In this document: positions 1-7,274 of the stretch, piece after piece
Layout of the letters: each line of letters starts with the position of its first letter
Numbering within the stretch: position 1 is the first letter of the stretch
Source of the DNA: Microthrixaceae bacterium
GTDB lineage: Bacteria > Actinomycetota > Acidimicrobiia > Acidimicrobiales > Microtrichaceae
DNA length: 45,715 bases
Assembly (NCBI GenBank): GCA_020845705.1
Contig: JADLFH010000079.1
Span: 1 to 45,715 of the forward strand
Direction of reading: 5' to 3'
Translations under genes and position numbers: made by a program
Notes under the pieces: model-generated
What the model was told of the DNA's origin: nothing
Database searches by the model: none
What the model saw: only the letters and a program-made list of their open reading frames with translations

Positions 1-288
1 CCCACCGACGTCACCTGGAACCCCGGCGACGGATCGAACCCCATCGTCTGTGACGGACCCGGAGTCGCCTACGACCTCGACCGCAAAGCCCGACAACAAT
101 CCACCGACTGCTCCTTCACCTACACCACCAAAGCCGGCAAGTTCACCATCACAGCCACCCAACGCTGGACGGTCACCTACACCGCCACCAACGGCCAGAG
201 CGGCAACCTCGGCGATGTCACCTCCACCAACACCACCCCCATCGACGTCCACGAACTCGTCACCCGCATCGAACTCGCCCCCCGCTGA
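1..288 (+). CDS. C-terminal fragment of a secreted PKD-like protein (5' end outside window)
   Basis: Frame 1 is open from the first base to a TGA at 286-288 and encodes 95 residues with no start inside the window. The segment contains TWNPGDG and SFTYTTKAG, like the beta-strand turns of PKD/Ig-like domains, and two cysteines (in IVCDG and TDCSF) that could form a disulfide. It ends LAPR with no membrane segment or cell-wall sorting signal. Thr/Ser/Asn-rich composition suits an extracellular protein. It resembles the PKD-like secreted proteins of actinobacteria that often sit beside conjugation or secretion ATPase genes, but that neighbour would lie outside the window. The exact family is uncertain. 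Confidence 0.6.
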   Translation, partial: PTDVTWNPGDGSNPIVCDGPGVAYDLDRKARQQSTDCSFTYTTKAGKFTITATQRWTVTYTATNGQSGNLGDVTSTNTTPIDVHELVTRIELAPR

Positions 289-309
289 AAGCCCCCACCC
301 CACGACCGC

Positions 310-357
310 TTCTGTGATGCGAGACACGACGCTTGCGTCGTGATCCGCATCACAGAA
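310..357. terminator. Large two-part hairpin between convergent genes, probable bidirectional terminator
   Basis: A perfect 12-bp outer stem (TTCTGTGATGCG at 310-321 with its complement at 346-357) encloses a second perfect 8-bp stem (CACGACGC at 325-332 with 335-342) around a TT loop; 3-nt bulges lie on each side. It sits between the ends of the convergent genes at 1-288 and 350-1042, and the stop codon of the latter lies in one arm. There is no strong U-tract, so a terminator or 3'-end stabilising role is inferred. Confidence 0.6.
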
Positions 358-1042
358 CGGAAGGGCGGAGGCGGGGGAGGTCCAAGGGCGGACGATTGGT
401 GCGCTTCAGCTCGGAAAAGGTCGGGAGGTCCACGAGCACTCGCACGGCCTCGTATATCGCCAGTGCATTGTCGTCGTCGGGCAGCGAGCTGATCACAGGG
501 CCGAAGAAGGACCCTCCGCCGCGGGCGGGGTCGAACGTGATGACAGGAGTTCCCACATCCTCGCCCGCCCTCTCGAACGCCAACGCCGTCTCCGCTGCGA
601 TCACTGCGTCGAATGAGGCGTCGACCTCCGCCGAAGCCAACTCAGCGGGAAGCCCGACCGAATCCAGGAGTAGCCCCAACTCGATCCCCTCGGCCACCTC
701 GGCCGTCTCAGATCCCGGCTCACCGTCCCAAAGGCGCGGACCCCACGCCTCATACAACCGGCCGACCGCTTCGTTCCCGTGAGCCCGCCGAACCGCGACC
801 ATCACCCGATGCACCTGGTGGCATCGCGCCCTCGCTCGGCCGGCGAGGGGGTACTCATCGACCTCGTCGTTCTCGTGGATCAGATGAAGCGAGATGATTC
901 GCCACCCGATCCGCAGATCGAGCAGTTCGGCCACCCGCCGGATCCACCGCGAGGTCAGCCAACCGAACGGACAACCACTGTCGAAGAAGAACTCCAAGTC
1001 GTAGGGTGCTCCCGGAAGATCCGCAGCGACGACCTTCACCAT
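350..1042 (-). CDS. DsbA-family protein, Rv2466c-like (mycothiol-dependent reductase family)
   Basis: The 230-residue product has a thioredoxin-fold DsbA layout. The N-terminal active-site region reads FDSGCPFGWLTSRWI, followed by a helical insert, a GTPVI cis-Pro segment at about residues 175-180, and the C-terminal FFGPVIS and FSELKRT signatures typical of the Rv2466c family. Rv2466c itself has a CPWC motif and reduces substrates with mycothiol. Here the motif is CPFG, so the second cysteine is missing. The ATG start at 1042 overlaps the TGA of the TetR gene (TGATG), showing translational coupling. A frame continuing upstream of 1042 is only the shadow of the TetR gene. A role in redox activation or detoxification within the lipid operon is inferred. 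Confidence 0.8.
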   Translation of the reverse strand: MVKVVAADLPGAPYDLEFFFDSGCPFGWLTSRWIRRVAELLDLRIGWRIISLHLIHENDEVDEYPLAGRARARCHQVHRVMVAVRRAHGNEAVGRLYEAWGPRLWDGEPGSETAEVAEGIELGLLLDSVGLPAELASAEVDASFDAVIAAETALAFERAGEDVGTPVITFDPARGGGSFFGPVISSLPDDDNALAIYEAVRVLVDLPTFSELKRTNRPPLDLPRLRPSVL

Positions 1043-1746
1043 CAGTCCTTCGACTTCGGTGGCTTCTGCCCCGTGACCGTGGTGTAGAGGACGTGGGCCA
1101 TCGAGCGCTCCAGATCGGCGGTGCGAATTCCGTAGTGCTCGAACCCGTAGAGGTGCGACGCCACATGCGCCAGCATCGACACCAGCACCCCGGCGGTGGC
1201 CATGGGGTCGAGCTCGGCGGTCTGACGGCCGGCCTCCTGCTCCCCGCGGATCACCTCGGCGAGCGCTTCGGTGAACTGGTTGAGAAGTCGCACCCGAATG
1301 GCCCGGAAGCGGTGCTCCCCCTCGGCCGAGGTGAGATCCAACACCCGCATCAGCGGCCAGTTCTGCTCCCACAGCTGCACGTAGCCCCTGGCGATCGCCT
1401 CGGCGGTCTGCACCCCGGTGGCACCGCTCCAGGAACGACCGACGAGCTGCACCACCAGGTCGTTGCCCTGCTCTGCCATCTCCTCGGCCAGCGCCACGAT
1501 CGCGGTGTTCACATCGGGGAAGTACTGGTAGAAGGTCGCGGGGCTCGTGCCCGCCTGCCTGGCGATGTCCACCACGCGAAGATCCCGATACGAGTGGCTG
1601 GCCAACATCTCGCGGGTGCATTCGAGTAGGCGCTGGCGGGTCGCCCGGCCCCGCCTACCCGGCACCCGACCGTCCGACGCTCGGGGCGCCCCCTCCGAGT
1701 CGACCGGATCGTCGAACTCCTCCGCCGACACCGCCCGCTCGGTCAT
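1042..1746 (-). CDS. TetR/AcrR-family transcriptional regulator
   Basis: The 234-residue protein has a TetR N-terminal helix-turn-helix at about residues 30-85: RQRLLECTREML, then VVDIARQAGTSPATFYQYFP, the usual recognition-helix signature. A divergent C-terminal ligand-binding domain follows. The ATG at 1746 overlaps the TGA of the upstream oxidoreductase gene (ATGA), so it is cotranscribed with the F420 oxidoreductase and acyl-CoA synthetase genes. TetR proteins in such clusters usually sense acyl-CoA or steroid-CoA intermediates and repress the catabolic genes. Two matching palindromes at 4267-4283 and 5732-5748 are candidate operators. The ligand cannot be read from the sequence. Confidence 0.85.
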   Translation of the reverse strand: MTERAVSAEEFDDPVDSEGAPRASDGRVPGRRGRATRQRLLECTREMLASHSYRDLRVVDIARQAGTSPATFYQYFPDVNTAIVALAEEMAEQGNDLVVQLVGRSWSGATGVQTAEAIARGYVQLWEQNWPLMRVLDLTSAEGEHRFRAIRVRLLNQFTEALAEVIRGEQEAGRQTAELDPMATAGVLVSMLAHVASHLYGFEHYGIRTADLERSMAHVLYTTVTGQKPPKSKD

Positions 1747-2618
1747 GTGCCCGCCAGCGGAGCGATGAAGCGCTCCCCGAACGACTCGACCAACTCGATC
1801 GCCTGCTCCCGCCCCGCGCGCATCACCCCCTTGGCGATCCACGCGGAGGTCAGGATGGTGGTCAGCCCGATCTCCTCCAACTCGGCCACCAACTCGGGAT
1901 GGGGCACGATGAGCGGCGAGCAACCGATCTCGAACGGCTCATCCGCACGGCCCGCCTCCTCCAACTCTCGCCGAATCACCGGGATGATCTCTCGGATCTG
2001 TTCCACGGTGAGGTACATGCCCATCCAGCCGTCGCCGTAGCGCGCCGCGCGGCGCAGCGCGTGTGGCGACGACCCCCCGATGTAGATGGGGACCGGCTCG
2101 GTGGGCACCGGGGAGATGGTGAGGGGGTCGAAGTCGTAGTAGGTGCCGTGGTGCTCGACGTATCCGCCCCGCCAGAGTGTGCGCAGCACCTCGATGATCT
2201 CCTCGGTCCGGGCACCGCGCCTCTCGAACTGCTGCTCCATAGCGTCGAACTCCTCGCGCATCCACCCCGCGCCGATACCGAGGATCACCCGGTTGTTCGT
2301 CACACGCGCCGCGGTGCCGACGGCCTTCGCGGTCACGAAGGGGTTGCGCAACGGGGCGATGTACACGCTCGTCATGAACTGCAAGGAGGTGGTTGCCGAC
2401 GCCATCAGCCCGCACATCACCCACGGGTCGGGCCAGGACTCCTCGGGGTCGTACTGCGGCTTACCGTCGGGCGTGTAGGGGTAACGGCTGGTCAGCGTCT
2501 GGGGGTAGAAGATGTGGTCCGACAGCGACACGGAGTGAAAGCCCGCGGCCTCGACCGCCTGGGCGATGGCCGCGTAGTCCTCGACTTCGATGCCGAGCAT
2601 GGAGTTGGAGAAGCGCAC
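1743..2618 (-). CDS. LLM-class F420-dependent oxidoreductase
   Basis: The 291-residue protein is a luciferase-like TIM barrel. It begins MRFSNSMLGIEVEDY, contains VSLSDHIFYP, NRVILGIGAGWMREEFDAM (the GxGxGW segment of F420-type LLM enzymes) and PVPIYIGGSSPHALRRAAR near residue 190. These enzymes use coenzyme F420 for hydride transfer on a wide range of substrates. The GTG start is supported by AAAGGAA about 6 nt upstream. The upstream neighbour is an acyl-CoA synthetase 12 nt away, and the TetR gene overlaps downstream. A redox step in degradation of an acyl-CoA intermediate is a reasonable inference, but the substrate is unknown. Confidence 0.85.
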   Translation of the reverse strand: MRFSNSMLGIEVEDYAAIAQAVEAAGFHSVSLSDHIFYPQTLTSRYPYTPDGKPQYDPEESWPDPWVMCGLMASATTSLQFMTSVYIAPLRNPFVTAKAVGTAARVTNNRVILGIGAGWMREEFDAMEQQFERRGARTEEIIEVLRTLWRGGYVEHHGTYYDFDPLTISPVPTEPVPIYIGGSSPHALRRAARYGDGWMGMYLTVEQIREIIPVIRRELEEAGRADEPFEIGCSPLIVPHPELVAELEEIGLTTILTSAWIAKGVMRAGREQAIELVESFGERFIAPLAGT

Positions 2619-2630
2619 TGGGTTCCTTTC

Positions 2631-4250
2631 TCAGTTCATCTCCGCAGCCGCGCGGTCGCGCAGCTCGTACTTGAGGACCTTGCCGCTGGGATTCGTGGGC
2701 AGGGCGTCGACCACGATGAAGCGGACCGGCGCCTTGAAGTTCGCCATGTGTTCCCGCGCCCACGCCCTCAGCCCTTCGGGATCGGGAGCGGTGCCCACAG
2801 TCGGCACGACGAAGGCCACTCCCACCTCGCCCATCCGATCGTCGGGCACCCCGACGACTGCTGCCTGCGCGATGTCGCGATGGTCCAGCAACAATCCCTC
2901 GACCTCGACGGGATACACGTTGAACCCGCCGACGATGAACATGTCCTTCTTGCGGTCGGTGATCCGCAGGTAGCCACGCTCGTCCATCACACCGATGTCG
3001 CCGGTGTGCAACCAACCATCGGGCTCGATGGTCTCGGCGGTCTTGGCCGGATCCTCGAAGTAGCCCTGTGTGACGTTGTAGCCACGAACCATGATCTCGC
3101 CCGGCTCCATCGGGTCACAACGCGTACCGTCGTCGCGGCGGGTCTCCAGCTCCACACCCGGATAGGCCCGACCCGAGAAGTTCGAGATCGTCTCGGGGTC
3201 GTCGCCGGGCCGACACGACGACGCGAAACCGGTCACCTCGGTGAGCCCGTACGCGGTGAGGATCGTCTCCACGCCGAGTTGGTCGCGCAGCGCCTGGATC
3301 ATCTGCACTGGAACCGCTGCGGCCCCCGTGACGATGAGCCGCAGCGACGACAGTCGGGCCGGGTCGAAGTCGGGGTGGTTGAGCATCGTCTGGTAGATCG
3401 TCGGCGGCCCGGGCAGCGTCGTGATCCGGTGGCGTTCGATCGCAGCCATGATCCGTGGCACGTCGAAGACCGGCTCGGGGTAGATCGTCGCCCCCTTGCA
3501 GAGGCTCGCGATGATCCCCGCCTTGTAGCCGAAGGAATGGAAGAACGGGTTGACCACCAGATAGCGGTCGTCGCTGCGGAGCCCACCCACGCTGCCCCAG
3601 TCACACGAGGCGCGCAGCGTCTGGGCGTGGGTACACATGACGCCCTTTGGCGCGCCCGTCGTCCCGGAGGTGAACAACAGGTCGCAGAGATCGTCGGGTC
3701 GCAGCGCGGCGACACGCTCCTCGGCAGCGTCTTGGGCGATATCGGCGCCCAACGCCACGAACTCGTCGAAGCTCATCGCCTCACCCGAGACGTCACCCCG
3801 CAGCACCACGATCCGCTCCAGGTGAGCCAGATCCACCTCGGCCGCGCGCAGCATGCTCACGTAGTCGTTGCCGAGAAATCCCTCGACGGTGAGGAGGATC
3901 CTGGCCCGGCTGGCGCTGAGGATGTATGCGGCCTCGGTCCCTTTGTAACGGGTGTTGAGCGGGACGAGCACGGCTCCGGCGGAGTGGAGCCCCAGGGCGG
4001 CAACCGGCCACTCCCAGATGTTGGGTGCCCAGATCGCCACGCGGTCGCCCGGCTCGATGCCCGCGCCGATGAACGCCCTGGCCGCCTCGGCGACCTTCTG
4101 GTGCAACTCGGCATAGGACAACGTGATGTCAGCATCGACGATCGCCGGGTGATCGCCGTAGGTCTGCGCCGCGGAGCGCACCAACATCGGCGTGGTCCCC
4201 CACTCGAGGTCGCCACGGATCAGATCGGCTTCCGACACCCCAGCCCCCAT
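2631..4250 (-). CDS. Acyl-CoA synthetase (FadD-like, ANL superfamily)
   Basis: The 539-residue enzyme activates a carboxylic acid to an acyl-adenylate and then a CoA thioester. It shows the AMP-binding loop LLFTSGTTGAPKGV near residue 190, TAYGLTEVTG near 315, the hinge RITDRKKDMFIVGGFNVYP near 430, and the C-terminal catalytic lysine segment NPSGKVLKYEL near 525. Length is normal for medium/long-chain or aromatic acid CoA ligases. ATG at 4250 is used here; the GTG at 4238 (VSEADL) is an alternative with a G-rich stretch before it. It heads a unit with the F420 oxidoreductase, TetR and DsbA-like genes. A palindrome directly after its -10 box suggests TetR repression. Confidence 0.88.
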   Translation of the reverse strand: MGAGVSEADLIRGDLEWGTTPMLVRSAAQTYGDHPAIVDADITLSYAELHQKVAEAARAFIGAGIEPGDRVAIWAPNIWEWPVAALGLHSAGAVLVPLNTRYKGTEAAYILSASRARILLTVEGFLGNDYVSMLRAAEVDLAHLERIVVLRGDVSGEAMSFDEFVALGADIAQDAAEERVAALRPDDLCDLLFTSGTTGAPKGVMCTHAQTLRASCDWGSVGGLRSDDRYLVVNPFFHSFGYKAGIIASLCKGATIYPEPVFDVPRIMAAIERHRITTLPGPPTIYQTMLNHPDFDPARLSSLRLIVTGAAAVPVQMIQALRDQLGVETILTAYGLTEVTGFASSCRPGDDPETISNFSGRAYPGVELETRRDDGTRCDPMEPGEIMVRGYNVTQGYFEDPAKTAETIEPDGWLHTGDIGVMDERGYLRITDRKKDMFIVGGFNVYPVEVEGLLLDHRDIAQAAVVGVPDDRMGEVGVAFVVPTVGTAPDPEGLRAWAREHMANFKAPVRFIVVDALPTNPSGKVLKYELRDRAAAEMN

Positions 4251-4266
4251 TCGGTCGCGGGCGAAA

Positions 4267-4288
4267 TCTGACGGGTCGTCACATCGTA
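4267..4288 (-). promoter_or_regulatory. Promoter -10 with candidate TetR operator upstream of the acyl-CoA synthetase gene
   Basis: The palindrome TCTGACG-GGT-CGTCACA (4267-4283) differs from the perfect copy at 5732-5748 at one arm position plus the spacer. On the minus strand a TACGAT -10 box lies at 4283-4288, so the operator would cover the +1 region and block transcription. Assignment to the TetR protein encoded at 1042-1746 is inferred from the shared motif and its location. Confidence 0.55.
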
Positions 4289-4376
4289 GCGACGGGCCGG
4301 CACCTGTCCCGGACCTGACAACACCCGGCCAGATCCCACCAACATGCGTACGGTTCCGTCGGCGGATGTCGGATCT

Positions 4377-4390
4377 GTACGCAAGTTCGG
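4377..4390 (+). repeat. Dispersed intergenic repeat, copy 1
   Basis: GTACGCAAGTTCGG is identical at 4377-4390 and 21274-21287. The similarity extends to flanking bases: ATC plus one base before it, and GAAGGG after it with one base inserted here. Both copies lie outside genes. Its function is unknown. Confidence 0.55.
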
Positions 4391-4394
4391 TGAA

Positions 4395-4446
4395 GGGGGT
4401 TGGTGGAGGGAGGCGGTGGAGGGGGTTGGTGGAGGGAGTCGGTAGA
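4395..4446 (+). repeat. Two-copy 26-bp G-rich tandem repeat
   Basis: Two adjacent 26-bp units (4395-4420 and 4421-4446) begin GGGGGTTGGTGGAGGGAG and differ at two positions. They lie in the 210-bp gap between the CoA-transferase stop and the acyl-CoA synthetase start. The plus strand has several G-runs and might form G-quadruplex structure; the minus-strand transcript would be C-rich. The rest of this gap holds the operator/promoter and one dispersed repeat. Confidence 0.8.
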
Positions 4447-4460
4447 GGCGAACTGTCCGC

Positions 4461-5687
4461 TTAACCCAGGGCGCCCGAGTCTCGCAGCGATGCGATCTTC
4501 CCCTCGTCGTAGCCCAGCACGCGCGCCAGGATCTCGTCGGTGTGCTGGCCGACCGTCGGCGCCTTCGTGGGTACCGGGTTCTCCTCGCCGACGAACTTGA
4601 TCGGCGAAGGGAGCTGCTCCGCTCCCAACACCTCCGCCGGCAGCCAGGGGAAGCGGTCCTTGAACTGGGGATCCTCCGCGATGGTCTGGGGGGTGTTGAC
4701 CGCGGCGATCGGAGTGTTCTTCTCGTCGCCGAAGGCGAGCCACTCGGCCGCGGTCCTCGTGAGGAAGATCTCCCGCAGGATGGCTTGGAGTTCGCGGTTG
4801 CCCTTGGCGTGGTCGCCGTACTGGCTGCCCGGCCAGCGCTCGAACAACTCCGGCCGGCCGACCCCCTCGCAGAAGTTCTTCCAGAACTCCTGCTCTGACG
4901 CCATGAACAGCACGTGGCGGTCGTCGCTGGTCACGTAGAACTGGTAGCGGACCCCGTCACGCATGCCGGCGGTGCCAGGCGCACGTCGTTCGAAGTTGTC
5001 CGATGGGTTGCCGGTGACCTCGTCCTCCGGTCGCTCGTAGGCCTTCCAGGTCTCCGACCGCAGCCAGTCCATCGACGCCGCCGCGTCGGACTGCGCGATC
5101 TCCAGTTGGCATCCCTCGCCTGTGGCCCGGGCCCGAATGATGCCCGACAACACGCCCAGCGCACCGAACAACGGCCCCGCGTAGATGCCGCAGGACGGAT
5201 GCTCGGGGATGTAGCAGAACCCCTCGTCGTCGGTCTCGGGCTTAACGAGCCCTGCCCAGGTGTCGTACGCGATCCCATGGCTGGGCATGTCCTTGTAGGG
5301 CCCGGTCATGCCGTAGCCGGAGATCGTGCAGAACACGATCTTGGGGTTGATCGCCTTCAGGTCGTCGTAACCCAGTCCCCGCCTGGCCAGCCCGCCTGGG
5401 CGCATCGCCTCTATCACCGCGTCGGCGGAACGGACGAGGTCCTTGAACACGGCGGCGCCCTCGGGGGTGCGAAGGTCGAGGGTGATCGACTCCTTGCCCC
5501 GGGAGATGTGCAGGTGCATGAGCGATACGCCCTCGACGATGGGCCAGGTCATGCGGCGGATGTAGTCACCCGAGGGCGACTCCACCTTGATGACCTCTGC
5601 GCCCATGTCGGCGAGCGGCGTGGTGATCGCCCCCGGGCCGAGCATTGAGCATTCGATGATGCGGACACCGGCGAGCGGTTGGGACAC
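4461..5687 (-). CDS. CaiB/BaiF family III CoA-transferase
   Basis: The 408-residue protein matches family III CoA-transferases in length and motifs: PLAGVRIIECSMLGPGAITTPLADMGAEVIKVE at the N terminus, RGKESITLDLRTPEG, VIEAMRPGGLARRGLGYDDL and ISGYGMTGPYKD. Such enzymes move CoA between acyl-CoA and free acids without ATP. GTG at 5687 is chosen because AGGGGGAA lies directly upstream; the longer frame to 5798 lacks homology and would cover the promoter. The region where the catalytic Asp normally sits reads HPSCGIYAGPLFG with no obvious Asp, so activity is open to question. It is transcribed towards the acyl-CoA synthetase cluster and shares its putative operator. Confidence 0.88.
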   Translation of the reverse strand: MSQPLAGVRIIECSMLGPGAITTPLADMGAEVIKVESPSGDYIRRMTWPIVEGVSLMHLHISRGKESITLDLRTPEGAAVFKDLVRSADAVIEAMRPGGLARRGLGYDDLKAINPKIVFCTISGYGMTGPYKDMPSHGIAYDTWAGLVKPETDDEGFCYIPEHPSCGIYAGPLFGALGVLSGIIRARATGEGCQLEIAQSDAAASMDWLRSETWKAYERPEDEVTGNPSDNFERRAPGTAGMRDGVRYQFYVTSDDRHVLFMASEQEFWKNFCEGVGRPELFERWPGSQYGDHAKGNRELQAILREIFLTRTAAEWLAFGDEKNTPIAAVNTPQTIAEDPQFKDRFPWLPAEVLGAEQLPSPIKFVGEENPVPTKAPTVGQHTDEILARVLGYDEGKIASLRDSGALG

Positions 5688-5731
5688 GGTTCCCCCTGTG
5701 GATCGACGAGGCTGGCAGCAGTGACACCAAA

Positions 5732-5754
5732 TCTGACGGAGCGTCAGAAAACTA
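5732..5754 (-). promoter_or_regulatory. Promoter -10 with perfect palindromic operator upstream of the CoA-transferase gene
   Basis: TCTGACG-GAG-CGTCAGA (5732-5748) is a perfect 7-bp inverted repeat with a 3-bp spacer. On the minus strand a TAGTTT -10-like box lies at 5749-5754, directly before it, the same layout as at 4267-4288. The site is also 72 bp upstream of the divergent DUF2505 gene and could control both directions. Confidence 0.6.
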
Positions 5755-5820
5755 TCGGAGGCGTCTCGGATCGAAAGAATCGGCCAGACTCCGCACAAGC
5801 GAACTCAGGGAGGAACAGAC

Positions 5821-6318
5821 ATGGCCGAAGTACGACGCGAGCACACCTTCGACGCACCGATCTCGAAGGTGTGGGAGATGTTCCGTGATCCGGCTAGCCA
5901 CGTGGCGAAGTTCGAAGCGATGGGGCACACCGGCATCGAGATAACCGAGAAGAAGGCCACCAAGAACGGACTGAAGATCGTCATCAGCCGCACCGTTACC
6001 GTCGACCTGCCCGGCTTCGCGAAGAAGGTGCTCAAGCCCACCAACACGGTCGTCTCGACCGACGAATGGTCCGACAAAGGCGACGGCACCTACGGCGGCA
6101 CCTTCTCGGCCGATACGCAGGGCGCTCCGATCAAGGTGCATGGCACGACACACATCGAGCCCGACGGCGACGACGGCACCTACTACGTGGTCACCACCAA
6201 GATCGACGTGAAGGTCCCGTTGATCGGCGGCAGGATCGCCGACTTCTCCAAGGGCATCATCAACAAGCAGATGGACGACGAGTTCCGCCTCGGCGACGAT
6301 TGGCTCGCTTCTCACTGA
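5821..6318 (+). CDS. DUF2505 / SRPBCC-like protein
   Basis: The 165-residue protein starts MAEVRREHTFDAPISKVWEMF, the classic first strand and helix of the START/SRPBCC ligand-binding fold. It continues with alternating beta strands (KIVISRTVTVDLPGF, IKVHGTTHIEP, YVVTTKIDVKVPLIG) and a long C-terminal helix ending in KGIINKQMDDEFRLGDDWL, as in actinobacterial DUF2505 proteins. ATG is preceded by a strong AGGGAGGA site. There is no signal peptide, so it is cytosolic and probably binds a hydrophobic ligand. It is divergent from the CoA-transferase gene across a shared palindromic operator, suggesting a role in handling lipid intermediates. Confidence 0.8.
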   Translation: MAEVRREHTFDAPISKVWEMFRDPASHVAKFEAMGHTGIEITEKKATKNGLKIVISRTVTVDLPGFAKKVLKPTNTVVSTDEWSDKGDGTYGGTFSADTQGAPIKVHGTTHIEPDGDDGTYYVVTTKIDVKVPLIGGRIADFSKGIINKQMDDEFRLGDDWLASH

Positions 6319-6348
6319 CCACCCGGCGGCCCCGGGCCGAAGCCGCTT

Positions 6349-7158
6349 TCAGCAGTGAAGCGCAGGATCAGCCACGCTCAGCTGACCTGACAGCCCCAGG
6401 TAGAAGCCGCCCGCCCACACCAACACTCCCGCAACGGTCGCCTCGACCCGCCTCGCCGCGGCCACATCACCGCCAGCACCTGCGAGGGCTGCCGCGTGAG
6501 CGGTGGTGGCAACTTCGCGCAGCGCCGAGACCAGCGCCTGGACATCGGCGGGCAACAACGCCAGGGCCGGATGATCCAGCGCACCGACGAGCTTCTGGAT
6601 GAGCGGAACCATCGCCGCCACCCCCGCCACCACCTTCACAGGATCACCGTTCGCGGTCGCCAACATCTGGCCCGCCAGTTGGTTGATCGCGACGGTCGAC
6701 ATCGACTTCGCCATGGGCGACAGGGCCGCGAACGGCCCGGTTGCCGACAGGTCGATCGCCGCACCGTGTGCCTCGCCGAACTGGCGGCCGCCGAAGAAAC
6801 CCGCGGCGAACAGGTTGCCCAACAGGCGCTGTTGGTCCACCAGGGCGGTCGCCTCGGTTGCGAGTCGCATGGCCGACCAGCGACCGAGCTCCGAGCCGTA
6901 GAACCCGTCGGAGGTGCCGGGGGTGCCACCAGAGGTACACGCCGCTGTCGCCGCGGCGTCGAACGTCGCGGCGTCGAGCGCGAGGTTCGGCACCGATGCG
7001 AGCGGGATGGAGGGGATGTCCACCATCGCCGTCTTCACGACAGGCATGGCGGCGGGTGGAGGCATGCAGGCCGACAAGAGGCCGGCGGTGCAGACGACGG
7101 CGCCGAAGGAGAGCGAGCGGAGCGTGCGACAAGAGAAGTTGAGCATCGGGAGGGTCAT
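6349..7158 (-). CDS. Putative lipoprotein of unknown function
   Basis: The 269-residue product has an N-terminal hydrophobic segment ending in the lipobox LLSAC (Cys at residue 31), then a Pro/Ala-rich mature region with many Ala, Gly and Leu residues and no motif I recognise. ATG at 7158 gives a compact n-region and signal peptide; a GTG at 7191 in the same frame would add eleven mostly basic residues. The protein should be anchored on the outer face of the cell membrane. It converges with the DUF2505 gene across 30 bp, which contain a short GC-rich stem (GGCCCCGGGCC), and diverges from the phosphatase-superfamily gene across a region with a perfect palindrome. No function is proposed. Confidence 0.7.
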   Translation of the reverse strand: MTLPMLNFSCRTLRSLSFGAVVCTAGLLSACMPPPAAMPVVKTAMVDIPSIPLASVPNLALDAATFDAAATAACTSGGTPGTSDGFYGSELGRWSAMRLATEATALVDQQRLLGNLFAAGFFGGRQFGEAHGAAIDLSATGPFAALSPMAKSMSTVAINQLAGQMLATANGDPVKVVAGVAAMVPLIQKLVGALDHPALALLPADVQALVSALREVATTAHAAALAGAGGDVAAARRVEATVAGVLVWAGGFYLGLSGQLSVADPALHC

Positions 7159-7221
7159 CGACCGAAGCCGCCTCCGAAGTTGAGGGGCCACCGCCGCAAC
7201 AGTCCGATCGGCCTATCTGCC

Positions 7222-7246
7222 ATCTGCCCGGCGATGCCGGGCAGAT
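7222..7246. promoter_or_regulatory. Perfect 11-bp inverted repeat in a divergent intergenic region
   Basis: ATCTGCCCGGC at 7222-7232 and its exact complement at 7236-7246 flank a GAT loop. The element sits between the lipoprotein gene (minus strand) and the phosphatase-superfamily gene (plus strand), 28 bp before the latter's ATG. It could be an operator or a 5' hairpin. No other copy was found in the window. Confidence 0.5.
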
Positions 7247-7274
7247 CCCACCCTTGGTGACCGACAATGGTCGG

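Noticed and set aside
1899..4271. 790-codon plus-strand open frame antisense to the oxidoreductase and acyl-CoA synthetase genes
   Set aside because: High-GC shadow frame; the product is rich in Arg, His and Gly with no domain, while the opposite strand has clear motifs.
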